The notes under the pieces were generated by a model. That model was not told the origin of the DNA, did not search any database, and was given only the letters and a program-made list of their open reading frames with translations. DNA of 64,000 nt. Source: Saccoglossus kowalevskii. Taxonomy: Eukaryota > Hemichordata > Enteropneusta > Harrimaniidae. Below are positions 36,222 to 48,783 of the stretch, one piece after another (the first letter of the stretch is position 1; every line of letters begins with the position of its first letter). A program made the position numbers and the translations under genes. The DNA is taken from positions 40,840 to 104,839 of the forward strand of contig NW_003151755.1 in NCBI RefSeq assembly GCF_000003605.2, given 5' to 3'.

Positions 36222-38126
36222 GTATCCGTATCCCACGTGTGTTTCCTGCTAGTGCCCAACACGCTTATGATTTACCCTGCTATGCACTTAATTTCATCCA
36301 ATAATCTGGTACATTTGAACCAAATTAAGCAATGGGTTGACATTATGATTTTATTTACTGTTTTTGAGTACTTATCGAACCGCTTAATGTAGTAAATATC
36401 GAAGGAGTCATTTCTGTGAGACGCAGTAAACATTTTTGAATCTGTTTGATTCCACACACATCAAAACAAAAACCAAAATCTTACAATGTGACTCGTATTG
36501 TAATTAATAGGAAATTAAGATGACCAGTAAGCCAGGAAAAGTGGAAGACCAGTTAATCTAGTAAACAAAAGTAAATTTACTTTACGTACAGTCAAACATT
36601 TTTATTTAAGCGTAATTGTCAGCTACTGTAATAATTTAGAATCAGGCAATACTAATGAAATTAGGGTAAGGGATTGTGGTTAGTCAGGGGTCTGTATAAG
36701 GCTTGATGTGAGATTGGAAGCATTTTTAAAAAAAAAAATATTATAAAAAATAGTTTCAAAATGACAATATATATTAAACTTTGCGTTCACCTCTATTCTG
36801 AATGAACAACAGTGATATTTAAAAACATTCAGTACTGTATTCAGTATTTGTGATCCATATTACATCTTGGATTTGTTTATTCATGAATTTCCTGAACCAG
36901 TTCTCTCTCTTCCTGTACCTAACTAGAAAATGTATACTCGCCAATTTCTACTCACTTTACCCATCATGCAATGTATTGTCTACATTCGTTGACTGCTTGG
37001 TGTAATGGGACATGGGATGTATTTAAATATTAACTAAATTTTACCAAACTGATCCAATCCCACATATACTANNNNNNNNNNNNNNNNNNNNNNNNNNNNN
37101 NNNNNNNNNNNNNNNNNNNNNNNNNNNNNNNNNNNNNNNNNNNNNNNNNNNNNNNNNNNNNNNNNNNNNNNNNNNNNNNNNNNNNNNNNNNNNNNNNNNN
37201 NNNNNNNNNNNNNNNNNNNNNNNNNNNNNNNNNNNNNNNNNNNNNNNNNNNNNNNNNNNNNNNNNNNNNNNNNNNNNNNNNNNNNNNNNNNNNNNNNNNN
37301 NNNNNNNNNNNNNNNNNNNNNNNNNNNNNNNNNNNNNNNNNNNNNNNNNNNNNNNNNNNNNNNNNNNNNNNNNNNNNNNNNNNNNNNNNNNNNNNNNNNN
37401 NNNNNNNNNNNNNNNNNNNNNNNGTTGGGAGGCAAGTCAGTGCTTATCATGACTTTTGTAGCCACATGAACATCTGCACCCTGAGATCATTTCTAAATCC
37501 TTGTTGGGATATTATAACCATTATGTGAATTGCTGGTGGTCTAAATATGCATGCATTGTGGGAAATATGTGATGATTATTACCAGACTTAGAAGAATCCT
37601 TTGTGTATCGGAACATTATCCAAAAGTTTGGCAAATTAAATTCAAACATAGTTTATAAATAAGACAATTTGAAATTAAATGAATCTTCATCATCAAATAT
37701 TAAATATTCGTGCAAAATCAGAATGTCAAATATTTCCTGCAAAGTAATCATTTTCTTTAAAAGTTTGTGGACTGATCTCAGAGTGCAACTCGCATATATT
37801 TACATAGAGCCTCCATAAGGTAGTCACCGATTGCCGATATATATTTTATAATAAAAAAAACCTCCAGCAGGCGATTCGTCAAAGTAGAAAGCTCTGTCAT
37901 TACCTATGTTTAATCATTGCACAATAATTCTTGTTGGATGATTCATCAGAGTCAGTGTTTAACCTGAGTGTGATATGTTTACTCTGAATGTACAAACAAA
38001 AGCTGATATTAAAATTGAGCATTGTACTCGTAGTCAGCAGTCTGAACTGATCTTATTTATCGATGCAAGCGTGCATCTACGTGCTTGATCATCTAATTGA
38101 CCTCGTTTCACACCTTGCCTTTGTAG
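36222..38126. other. Intron containing assembly gap
   Basis: Intron of 1.9 kb that includes the gap at 37072-37423. The reading phase continues across it, so no obligatory exon is missing, although a phase-symmetric one could be hidden. Confidence 0.6.
37072..37423. other. Assembly gap, 352 N
   Basis: A run of N. No sequence information. Confidence 1.
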
Positions 38127-38233
38127 GTTACGACAAACTGAGATTCTAACCACAGACAAAGTGTCCGAGAGTATACTCTCAAAGCGAAGGTTAAGCAGAG
38201 ATAGAAGTGACCTGCCCCAACTGGCTCAAACAG
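38127..38233 (+). CDS. SVIL: Supervillin-like exon 6
   Basis: The acceptor is ttgcctttgtag and the donor is acag|gtaaag. It reads LRQTEILTTDKVSESILSKR, then RLSRDRSDLPQLAQT. It continues the helix begun in exon 5 and then becomes polar. A basic KRRLSRDRS stretch could serve as a kinase site. The left-over G joins AG of exon 7 as glutamate. Confidence 0.88.
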
Positions 38234-39003
38234 GTAAAGTTTCTAAAAATGGAAGTTATTGGTTGCCATGGCTATTTATAGTAGCATTCACACTAAGTTG
38301 AATACTTTTTGGGTGAATTAAATCTGCTTATACTGTGTCACCAAAAAAATGTGTGAACTCTTGACATTTTGACCTCAAGCAATGTACCAAGAGTACGACC
38401 ATGTATGTTTTGGATGATCACACTCGGGGAAAATTTTATACATCCTTGCTGTGCCTGGGTCTCTCTGGTCAGTTATCAATATTTTTGATAATTGTATTAT
38501 TACGATTGTAGAAAGAGGACAAACTTTGCGTGAATCGCTGTGACTTCTCATATCTTTACAACTACAAAATGAGTTAAAGCGGGGGTGTCGTCACCTGCGC
38601 ATGCGTCAGATGTCCATAGCATGTCATTGTTTACAAACAAGCGCCTACCCATGAGCCTTTGTGTTTTTAGTGTGTGTTGTTATCATCGCTTTGGATTCAA
38701 CTCCCACGTGTACGCAGGTGACGGCCCTCTCGCTTTAAGTTTCACCAAACAAATTCATGAAAAATATTTAAAGAAGTTTACAGAATTATTAATTTCTAAT
38801 TTCACAGTCTGACGCATCTAAACTTTTTTGATTTACCCACTGGTACAACAATTTGGATGTTGAGATTCGTTACTCCAACTACATAATTTTTTTTTTAATA
38901 TTAGGAGTAAAAAATGTCTTGAACTGCATTATTATGGTTTCATACTTAATTAACATAATAATATTTAAAAAAATAATGAATGCATCTCTGTTTCCATCTG
39001 CAG
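38234..39003. other. Intron with TTAAAGCGGG MITE
   Basis: A 770-bp intron. Apart from the MITE at 38574 it is AT-rich and unremarkable. Confidence 0.6.
38574..38738 (+). mobile_element. TTAAAGCGGG MITE, 165 bp copy
   Basis: Left end TTAAAGCGGGGGTGTCGTCA, continuing cctgcgcatgcgtc; right end tacgcaggtgacggccctct followed by cgctttaa. The interior gttgttatcatcgctttgg is the inverse of the copy at 19013. TTAA at both ends. It sits inside an SVIL intron, and its CpG content is far above the local level. Confidence 0.78.
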
Positions 39004-39534
39004 AGGATAAGGAGCACGATCTTAAAAAACGAGGTGAAGGGACAAGTATTGAATCTCCATCCATCCATGAGCGTTCAAAGAAAGTGCCTGAACCAGAACC
39101 AGTTGTGCCTTCTGGAATCAATGTGGAAACTCAAAAAGTGCCATCGTCAATTGAACAGAAAAATGAAACCAGTCGTCACCGTCCTCCAACTTCTGGGGAT
39201 ATAAAAACAGTTGATCATTCATTACAGCAGTCAGCATTAGTAAAAGACACTATGCAAGGTCAGAGACTGAGGCAACCAATAGGAAAAGAAAGTGAACTAT
39301 TAGGTAAAGATTCTGAGAGGAAACCTAGATTCTACAGTCTTGATTCTGAAGCGTCTATCGAATCTTCCTCCGCAGCTTTTGAATCTCCGAGTGATTCCGA
39401 TTCTCTTTCTCTTGCATCTGATATTGTGAGGACTATGTCGCCGAGAAGTTTGGAAATTTTAGAAAGAAAGAGGAGGCGAAAAGAAGAGAAGAAAGCACTA
39501 AGGAGACGATCAGCGTTAAACACTCCAAGCAAAG
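39004..39534 (+). CDS. SVIL: Supervillin-like exon 7
   Basis: The acceptor is tgtttccatctgcag and the donor is caaag|gtaaat. It encodes about 177 polar residues. A Ser-rich patch (SIESSSAAFESPSDSDSLSL) is followed by a very basic helix, EILERKRRRKEEKKALRRRS, which resembles a bipartite nuclear localisation signal. Vertebrate supervillin also has nuclear localisation signals in its N-terminal half. Phase 1 at both ends agrees with the neighbours. Confidence 0.9.
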
Positions 39535-41013
39535 GTAAATTTCAATCTATTGATCACAGTACATAAACATTTTCTGTTCAACTGGGTTATTTTGATGGTT
39601 TTTGAACCTGACTTAAAAAATGGATTGAGGAATTCACAGTCAGTTCTTTGCTAAAAATTTTGGAATAGTTTTTATTCCTCATCTAGTTGTGTGTTTTTAG
39701 CTCCGCTGTCGACTTTGTCGAGCGAGCTATCATATGAGTGATTTTCCGGTGTCGTCCGTCGTCGTCGTCCGTGTCAATGTTTTACTTTTTCGACTTCTTC
39801 TTGAAAACTACAAGCTGAATGCTTTGATACTTGGTGTATATGTACCTTGGGTAGACCTCTCTTAGGTTTGTTCATTTCATGTTGATATCTTCAATTCTCT
39901 AATTTTGGTGAATATTTTTGTCATTTTTGGTAAAAAGTGATATTTTCGACTTCTTGTTAAAAACCGCAAGTGCAATTGCTTTGATATTACATATATAGGT
40001 ACTACATGTGGACCTCTCTCAGATTTGTTCATTTTGTGATGATATCTTCAATTCTCTAATTAATTTATTTTGGTGAATATTTTTGTAATTTTCGGTAAAA
40101 AGTGATATTGCTTTGATACTATTCATATTGTTCATTTTCTAATGATGTCTTCAGTTCTTTAATTGAAATGTGCATTGCTAACAGCGGAGCTATCTCAGCC
40201 GATAGGCTGCTTGTTCTATATTGCAATGAAAACTACTATAAGTCGTTATGGGGTGAAAGCCTTTGACTTGCCTGTTTTAAGAACCTACCTACCTACCGGT
40301 AGATACAAAAATGTAGTTGGTTATCATTAAAAAATGTAATCTTTTTGTATTGAGAAAAAAAACAGTGTGGCAAAATTAATTAAATTAAATTAATTATGTG
40401 ACACTTTTGAAATAAAAAATTGGAACATTTTTTGTCCTAATTTACATGTATCTTAAATATTCATGGAAGCACAGTAAAATAATACTAGTAACTTAAAGTT
40501 GAATCCACTGCATTTGAGCTCTCAAGACTGACATGCATGTGTTTGATGGTATCAGTTTTCCAAAATGTATTTTGCCTGTATATTTACTACAGTCTATGGG
40601 CAAATGTGTTCTTCTTCAGCTGTTCAAATGACAATTTTTCTTGGACTACCTTTAGTGTAAAGCACTGGCTGTGAATAATTGTGAATTGAAGGATTGATCT
40701 GTGTATATTCACCCAGATTTACTGTTCTTTTGAATTATTGTAGCCAGCTGATATGAATCTTCGAAAATTGGTGTACGTCAGTACACAATTCAAAAAGTGA
40801 AAATCATGAAAAAATTAACTTTAATTACACATTTCTTGCAGTTCATGCAAATTCAGACCATCAAATACTTCACATAAAAGTTACAAGATCCCAATAAAGT
40901 TTTCTGAATGATATCAGTAAGAGTCAACTTTAGGACATTAGTATTTGAAGTTCTTCGAGATTCTGATCCATTGCTGAATTACTAATTTATTTGTTCATTT
41001 ATTGTCGCTGTAG
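39535..41013. other. Intron with dispersed-repeat copy
   Basis: A 1.5 kb intron. About 0.5 kb of it is the dispersed element at 39699; the rest is AT-rich. Confidence 0.6.
39699..40213 (-). mobile_element. Dispersed 0.57 kb non-autonomous element, copy 3
   Basis: It begins agctccgctgtcgactttgt, preceded by a five-T run, and ends acagcggagctatctcagcc followed by gataggctgctt. It is close to copy 2 over the first 250 bp, while the third module is shortened. A 'cgtccgtcgtcgtcgtccg' expansion near 39753 is specific to this copy. Confidence 0.75.
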
Positions 41014-44000
41014 AAGATGGACGCATTTCTCCACGAAGTGGATCAGGTGATGATTCTGATGGACGTCAGAGATTCAAACAGCGTCAAATATCACCAAGTA
41101 GCAGCCAAGATGATACTGGTAAAAGTGACTCAGATCAGAGAGTTATCCAACCATCGGGTGGATTGAAAGTCACGACACCGAGTGATATAATGCCAGAATC
41201 AGTGCCAATGAGGAAGAGTGATATTGTGCCAAAGAAGCTTGAGGAGTTGAAAGTTGAAGAAAAACCTGAAAAAGGTGAGCGTGAAAGAAATGAGATCAAG
41301 AAAGTAGAACAAGTTGATGTCCACTCGGTGAAGGTTTCAGAGAAAGGTGAACATGAAAGAAATGAGATCAAGAAAGTAGAACAAGTTGATGTCCACTCGG
41401 TGAAGGTTTCAGAGAAAGGTGAACATGAAAGAAATGAGATCAAGAAAGTAGAACAAGTTGATGTCCACTCGGCTAAGGTTCCAGAGGAAGGTAAACACGA
41501 GATAAAGGACATCCTGAAAGAAGAACAAGTTGATGTCAGTTCAGTGAAGGCTTCTGAACCAGATGTGTCTGAGAGGAAAGAACTGGCAAAGGAAATAAAG
41601 AAAGAAGTAGCAGTTGTACAAAAACCTGTGACAGAAACGGATGGTTTAGAGAAAAGGAATGATAAGGAGGCCGGGGAAAAAGAACTAGAAAGGGTGATAA
41701 AAGCTGATAAAGCAAGGTCTCCAGAGATGCAGCCTGAGCAGAAGAAAGGAGCTATTGCAGAGGGAAAACAAACTAAAAAGTTAATAGAAAAACTTCAGGG
41801 AAAGAAAGCATCTACTGAGAAGAGGAAGGTCTTGGCTGAAAAGGTTGAAGAAAGTCAAAGAGTTTTGAAAGAAGTTCGTCAGAAGATGGGGAAACATTCT
41901 GGTACACAAGATGAGAAAAGTGTTCCAGTTGCACCAGCTAAGGTTGTGGCAGACGATGTTCCAAAGACAATTGAGGAAAGACCTAAGGAGTTTTCAAAAG
42001 TTAGAGAGCATCCTAAATCTGCAGAAACTGTGAAAATTGCAAAACAGGCTGAAAATGAAAGTAAAAGGGATGTGCCTTCACATGGAGTACCTGATAAACG
42101 AGCAGGCCTGATTAAATCTCCAAGAAGTACAGAGACAGATGTACCTAAAATTGCTAAACAGAGAGTTAGCAGAACAGAGAAAGAAGAGCAAAGAGTTACA
42201 CCTGTTGCCAAAGAGGAACATCTAGACTCTAGTAAAGTAGACATCAAGAAAGATGAGAAAATTAAAGTCAGAGCTCAGCCAAAGAAATTATTATCTCCTG
42301 AAGCTAGAAAGAAGCCAATGGTTGGACGGGTTGATACTTCAAAGACAGCACAAAAACGAGAATTGACAACAAAGAGACCAGAATCATTGCCAGTTCGTGG
42401 AATGACCGATAAGAGAATTGTTGATCGTGGAACTTCCGATTCTGATAAGAGTGATAAGTCAGATCCAAAATCTCCTCGGAAGAGTGCTTCATCAAGTTCT
42501 CAACCTCTTAGACGACCTGTGTCTCCTGAGAAGAAATTGCGCCCCAAACCAGAACCCTCAACCAAATCACCTTCACCAACATCTAAAGCTGATAGAACAC
42601 CTTCCTCAAGATTAGGATTACGAAGAACTGACTCGCCTCTTAGTAGTACAGATGATGAAACTTCATCACCAAGAAGAAAACCACGAAAACGACCAGAGAT
42701 TCCCTCCGTCTTGAAAGAAGCAGAAACTCGACGAACATCGCCAGAGCCATGGCGACGAAGAACAACAGGATCTGATTCTTCAGACAGTGACAGCAGAAAA
42801 GTACGTTTGAGAGGTTCTGGATCAGACCGAGAAGAACGTATTAAAAGATTTGGTAAGCAAACTCCCAAAATAAAAGAAGAATCTGCTGCTGCCAAAGCAC
42901 CTTTAAGAACAAGATCCTCAGAACAGAAAAAAGGTACACCAAAAAGTGTTGAGGAATCGTCGAAACGGTCAGAAAAAAGAGAAACCACTGCAAGCCCTCT
43001 GAGAATAACTGAACCTAATGTTGAACCACCTAAAACCAGAGATATATCAGTCAGAAAGTTGGTTCAACCTAGAAAAGGTGATCCATCAACTGTGAAGGAG
43101 ATTCCATGCAGTGAAACAGTAAAACATTATACTAAGGAGGAAAAGACTGAGCTACCCAAGAAAATCTTAGATAAGGTGGAAGCCACAAAGGTTCATGCTG
43201 CAGGTCAAGTTAAGAACACAGCAAAAGCAGAAGAACTAAAAATTACTGATTCAATCTCAAAGGCGGTTCCACGAATAGAAAAAACTGGAAAATCACCTGT
43301 GGAAAAAGTTGAAATGGCTGAGAGGTTTCAGAGACTTTCAAAATCACCAAGTCTTGAAAGTGCACCCGACTCTGCCTTTCTGTCTGTTGAGAATAAGGTT
43401 ACAGGATCTTCTTTGCGTAGGACTGCTTCATTCAAAACTAAAAAAGAGCTAGAGAAAGAGAGGGAAGCAGATGCTCGTAAAGAAGTTAACTCAAAACAAT
43501 CTGCTTTGACAACAAAAGACACACAGCTCATAGAGATGATGAAGGAACGTGCAAAGAAGATTCGTGAAGAAGAAGATGAGGAGATGTTTCAGGCAGCAGA
43601 AAGAGAACTCTTTTTAAAAAGCAATGCAAAAGACTCAGAAAATAAACCAACTGCTGAAGAACTCATTGAGAAAAAGATTGAAAAACCACAAAAGTTGGAC
43701 ATATCAATGTGGGAAAAACAAAGTCCAGATGTATTAAAACCTAAGCGATTTGTTCGTCCCAAATCGCATCGAGGAAAAACGGTGGACATTGGAGAAATTA
43801 GGAAAGCTGCTGAAGAATCTGCTCAGCAAGCAAGTCCATTTAAACATGAGGGCACACCTACTTGCCCTGAACGACATGTGACTACCCCTGCTTATGTAGA
43901 TGTACCTGCTACCAAACCACCAGTTCCCACCCCTTCATCCACTATATCACAAGAAGTAGAGGCAGATAGACGTAAACCTTGTGATCAACATGAACTCAAA

Positions 44001-44041
44001 GAACCTGAAAAACAAGACCTTGATGCAACATCAGCAGAACG
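41014..44041 (+). CDS. SVIL: Supervillin-like exon 8 (very large, Lys/Glu/Ser-rich)
   Basis: A single 3,028-nt exon from gtcgctgtag to the donor aacg|gtaaga encodes about 1,009 residues. The composition is Lys/Glu/Pro/Ser, so most is likely disordered with charged helices. It opens with a 24-residue tandem repeat (41271-41558), which has its own entry. The middle (about 42430-42850) is a Ser/Arg/Pro region with SPRRKPRKRPE. Towards the end a mixed-charge helix MMKERAKKIREEEDEE (43540-43580) and the segment WEKQSPDVLKPKRFVRPKS (from 43711) look less repetitive and may be conserved. No catalytic domain is present. This exon makes the N-terminal half much longer than that of vertebrate supervillin. 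Confidence 0.9.
41271..41558 (+). repeat. Intragenic 72-bp tandem repeat, 4 copies in exon 8
   Basis: Units start at 41271, 41343, 41415 and 41487. The first three encode a 24-residue unit containing ERNEIKKVEQVDVHS and KVSE with almost no change; the fourth is diverged (EIKDILKEEQVDVSS). The period is an exact multiple of three, so the frame is kept. Confidence 0.92.
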
Positions 44042-45065
44042 GTAAGAAATTAATTTCACTTACTTAAAAAAGAAATTGTTTTATTCCTTAATTACCAATA
44101 TCAAAATTCTACATGAGCATTATTATTTAATTTTTGTTAAACTGGAAAAACTTAATTTATTTTTTTTCACATTTTCTATATATGATTTCCCGACACTATA
44201 TTTCATTTTGTTGACTCAAGAGGGCAGTGTTCATTGTTATACTCTTCAACACAATGTATATTTTCGTGTATGTATGTTTGTTTCCTCTTCCTCCATATTT
44301 CATTTGCAACAATATCAAACCACTAAATTATTATTTTTATGTTTTTAGAAACATTTTTCTGAAAAATGTCCCAAAGCATTTATCCAATGTGTTAATTTAC
44401 GGAAACATTCAAGTTTGAGAGGTTTTAATCGATTTTGAAATATATTATTAAGATTACATTCAGGATTGGCTTTTTAGGACTTCAAAAATGTGGGAAAATA
44501 ACATTATATTAACCCTTCGAGTGCCAGATGTTTTTGCTGCCCAATTTCAGTGCTAATAGTTTCACATTTTGTAAAATGTTCAGTAAATTTCATCACCATT
44601 TTTTATATTGCTTTTATATTTTAATCAAAAAAGTTGTTTGCAATGTTATCAACATTTAGCATGGGGAGAACCAGACTACATTTTGTCGATGGTACCAAAA
44701 GTTGACAATGACACACAAAATCTTCGTAATATTAGTAGTATTCAAATCCTTATTCATGTCAATGCACACTTGGATATTGTCATGTTTCAAGACAGTTCTT
44801 GATAACATATCATTTGGATCACAGATACCACACAACAAATTCACAGTTGTGAAGATGGAAGAAATGCTACAATTCTGTAATATCGCAACAATTTATGACA
44901 TCACAGTTGTTTCCTTTACTTGTATAAAAAAAAATCAGTACAATTGCATGATAGTTACAAGCTACAATCTGATAGTGTTCACTTTGTAAAGATGTTTCAA
45001 TATTATCATTTTAATTTAGTGGTTTGATACCTGTAGTATGTACATTCTTTCCATTGCTTCCTCAG
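44042..45065. other. Intron; nothing recognised
   Basis: A 1.0 kb AT-rich intron. ttaacccttcgagtgccag at 44512 resembles one end of a piggyBac-type element, but no matching end was found. Confidence 0.55.
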
Positions 45066-45164
45066 CTACAGTTCCCCGTTTCACCGAATCCCACATTTCC
45101 TGCTGTCGCCTGATGGGGGCGATGCACAGCATGATAAACTTAAGCACCGCAGACAAAGCCAAAG
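45066..45164 (+). CDS. SVIL: Supervillin-like exon 9, tandem acceptor
   Basis: The acceptor tract ttccattgcttcctcag is followed six bases later by a second AG (ctacag), so the exon may start at 45066 or 45072 with a two-residue difference and no frame change. It reads SSPFHRIPHFLLSPDGGDAQ, then HDKLKHRRQSQ, with the donor aaag|gtagtt. Both phases agree with the neighbours and no other frame does so well. The exon's homology is not recognised. Confidence 0.72.
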
Positions 45165-48100
45165 GTAGTTTGCTTCCTATGCATGGTGTATTAAACTCAA
45201 AATATCCAAATAATTGTTTCATTCTCAAAACTAACCTTGTTCTTAATTGTATTGAGTGAAAACTAATTCAATTTTTGCTAATTTCTTAATTCATGAATTT
45301 ATCAGTAGAAACATCCTCTCATTTGTGACTTTTGTATTTCTGTTTTCCAAATGGTTTTGTCCATTTATTGAGTCTGTTTGTTTTAATTTGGTAATCTGAG
45401 GTAAGTATCTGCATATGGTCACTGCTACACCCTTCTTCTGACTTGTCTCCTGGAATCAGAGTTGTTTACCATATTTTTCTATAAATATGAACAACAGTAC
45501 ATTGACCAATACAAACTTTCTGGGAGATTGTTCTGAAACTGATAATTTGGTAACATTTGCCACAGTCACTCAACACTATTGATGAACTGTGCATTTGCTG
45601 AGCATTTCTTTAGAAAAAGCACTCTGTCTTTGTGTTAGCGCCCTCATTGTTATAGCTCAGAGGGCTGTAGATTATACTTTGAACTATAGAGGGCGTTTTC
45701 TTGTCAATGGACTTTGTTTTGGTCAAGGTGTGCGGTACAATAACAGTGACATTGAAAAAGGTCATGAACTTTAAACTTTATTTATTAAAGTACTATGAAT
45801 AGATTACAAGACCTATTGTCAGTTATGCTCGATCAACGAAGGCTGCCAACAACTATGTAATGACACAAACCGTGAGACATCCCAAGCAATGAGAGGGCAA
45901 GTCACGTAAGCGCCAATCTTTTTAGTTTTCACACAATTGAAAAGTATTTAGAGAAATTTAAGAACGTATTTTTAAATGTAAACCTTTTCACTATGTCAGA
46001 TTCTTTCTATAAAGATCATACAATAGATGATAGAATTTGTTCTTTACCATTTCATTGACTGATCTTATCTTGTCAATTCCGGCATAGTGTTGACGCTTTT
46101 CTGCATTTTGCCTTGGCAAATTCATGTTTTGTCATTTCGTATTTGGTTTTGGTGAAAACAAGGTGGTGACAGAATTGTTAAAATATTAAATACAATCAGA
46201 TCAGTTGTTTGTATTTGTACTGCTGTTGTTGAATCAATGACTGACCCATCATGACCCTTTTTATACCAACTTTTGTCTCCCAACTTAAGTCATCACTTAT
46301 GAATTATTGTAATTTTAGGAATATGGTACAATGTAACAGATCAAAGCAATGTAATCTTAATGTGGTTATTTTTTAATTTAATTAATAGATATTTCTGTAA
46401 AATCTTATTTTGGAAGTACTTTCTCCTGATACCGGTATTGAAAAAAATATTTCAGTCCATGCGACTTGTTTGTTTGTAGCCTAAGATATATTTTAAAATA
46501 TTCTGTTACATAGAAACCATACTATTGCAATCTGATCATTATCTGACAATTTCATGGAGTGTTTCAAAACTTTTGTGTAGACATTTATTGCATTAAGTTA
46601 AATGGAATTGCAGTTTTTACTAATTTACAATCCCAAATTTTGATTTCAGTAAATTTGAGTCCAATCTAGGGCTAGACACTGGGGTAGTTTGATAACGAGG
46701 AAAAAGCAATTTAGAAAACTTACTAGTAAATTAATACTTGCCTTAACTGACTGTATAGTAAATACATATGACTGGCACAGTCTGGGGAATTTATTTATTT
46801 CTTAAATTAAATAAAAATATCACGAAATGGAGGTGTTAATGCAAAAGCACCTGTAACTGCAAAATGAAGGTTTTGCGTTCACCCCTAATTTCGCAAAACA
46901 ATTTTTTTTTCAAAGTTTTTTATCATTATAATTTAACTGAAAAAAAAATCACCACAACTGGTCCTGTCTATAAATATATCAGCAACATACGTTCCGGACA
47001 AGTAAGCATATTTTTCGAGGCTGATTTGGATGTAGAAATTTGGCTTACTGTCGCCTTCTGTATTATTTAAAGAAGAAGTTGTCAGTTCCTGCAATTGCAC
47101 CTTGGACACTATTATTTATACATTCACATTAATCTAACTTTTGTAATTTTATTCCTAACCAGTTTGTGAAATTTTTTATAAAATTATGCTCAACTTGAGG
47201 TGTCACTTTAATGTACAATCCTACTAGGAGTTTTTTTTTACATGTGTGCATATTTTAGCGCATACAACAGCGAGAATATTTTGTGTACAAATCTATTCAT
47301 TTAAGTATTTATAACAGTACGTAAACTTTTTCGGTTGACTGTCCATGTTTTTTTTTCTGAAAAACAAAAGAAAAAGAAGAAAAAAAAACGTAAAATAAGG
47401 TGCTTAAAATTTCATTTTAGCAGCAGTCTCCATATACCACAATGAAAACACATTTTCTTTGTAAAAAACCCACTGAAAAATTGTCAATTTTTTAATAATT
47501 CTAGACATCAAAAAGTATCCTGTAAAACACTATATATCTTCTTTTTTTCTCCAAATGTCATCAAGTAAAATTTTGACCCATATTTTTATTTCATTTTACG
47601 TTGTCCTTTTATATCAAATATGTAAAAAAAATTGAAAATGACCATATTTTTACTTTTATGTATCATTCTACCTTAAACAAATTTGCCTCATTTTTTTCAG
47701 TGCATGCATTTTAAAAATGAATATGATAAATGTCGTTAACCTGTAGAATGTTTTTTGTCATTGAAATTTTTTTTTTTCTGGAATGTGCCAAAAATAATTC
47801 TTCATGTCATTATGAAGGTACAGCTGTATAATACTGTGGAATACTTTATTTTCGCTGGAATTAATTTTCGCTGAAAAAGCTTTTTGGGCGTTTTGCTTGA
47901 AATTTATTTTCACTGATTTTTGATGAGATTAATGTAAAATATAGGAAAAAATATATATTCGCTGGATTTTATTTTCACGGAATCATCCCTTCAGCGAAAA
48001 TAGCGAAAATAAATTCCAAGCGAAAATAAAGTATTCTACAGTACATTGTATGCAAATTAGTTCTGCTTAAATGGTGAGATGATTACTGTGCACAGTTATT

Positions 48101-48783
48101 TTTCATCACTAAAATCTTTCACAAATTTGGGATTTTATGGAATTTGTTGAAGACATAATTTCGCAAAATGACATGAAAGTGTGTGTTGTACATAGGCGAT
48201 TTTGACTGTCTCGTAACTCAGGAATATTAAAAATGGCTTACAGTACTTGGAACTTAGATGAGTGGGGGTAAGGCAGTAATTATATGATAGCAAATTAAAA
48301 TAACAATGAAACTAAGGTATCACATTATAAAGTTAGAAATACAAACACGCCCTTCTACTTTGTGTAGGATACACTTGTCTTCTAGATTATTCTGTATGCA
48401 TGACAAGAGTGCTTTCTTTGTTGCTTTTGTTTGTCGCTACTGCTAACAGCTTTGAAAAAGTTCTGTACGTGTTTTTAAAAAAAACAATTGTACTTAAATC
48501 TGACCTTTGAACTGTGGTGGTGTTTTCATTGCGAGCAGTATTTCTTAACTCTAACTGCAGTGAGTTGCGTCTACATTTTGCTCTGTGTTTGTGCACCTGA
48601 CTTAGACCATTATGTTCAGTGTACTGTTTTTATTTGAAGTGTGTGGTGCTGTCTTGACCTTGTTTGTATTCTGGATGTGGTACGTCTTTTTTTTTGAAGT
48701 TATTTTAACTATTCATTCATTGCTGTGGTCTCCATACTGTATTACTGCAGGTCTCTAATGATTTGGTTCTTTGTTTGTTTTAG
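45165..48783. other. Intron with MITE
   Basis: A 3.6 kb AT-rich intron. It holds the MITE at 47832 and several poly-A/T tracts (46900-47400). No other exon was recognised. Confidence 0.6.
47832..48043. mobile_element. TACTGT-type MITE, 212 bp, long inverted repeats
   Basis: The left end TACTGTGGAATACTTTATTT, continuing tcgctggaattaattttcgc, is mirrored at the right by gcgaaaataaattccaagcg and aaaataaagtattctacagta. The inverted repeats exceed 40 bp with few mismatches. No coding capacity. This is the best copy of the family also seen at 22118 and 58714. Confidence 0.8.

Noticed and set aside
37034-37465. Open frame spanning the N gap on the - strand
   Set aside because: It is created by unknown bases. 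The same applies to frames across 58427-58713.
41135-41512. Antisense open frame with repeated CSTFLISFLS peptides opposite exon 8
   Set aside because: It mirrors the 72-bp intragenic repeat of the coding strand, as do the other antisense frames under exons 4, 8 and 10.
44512-44533. ttaacccttcgagtgccag as one end of a piggyBac-type element
   Set aside because: No matching inverted end was found downstream, so the element cannot be delimited.
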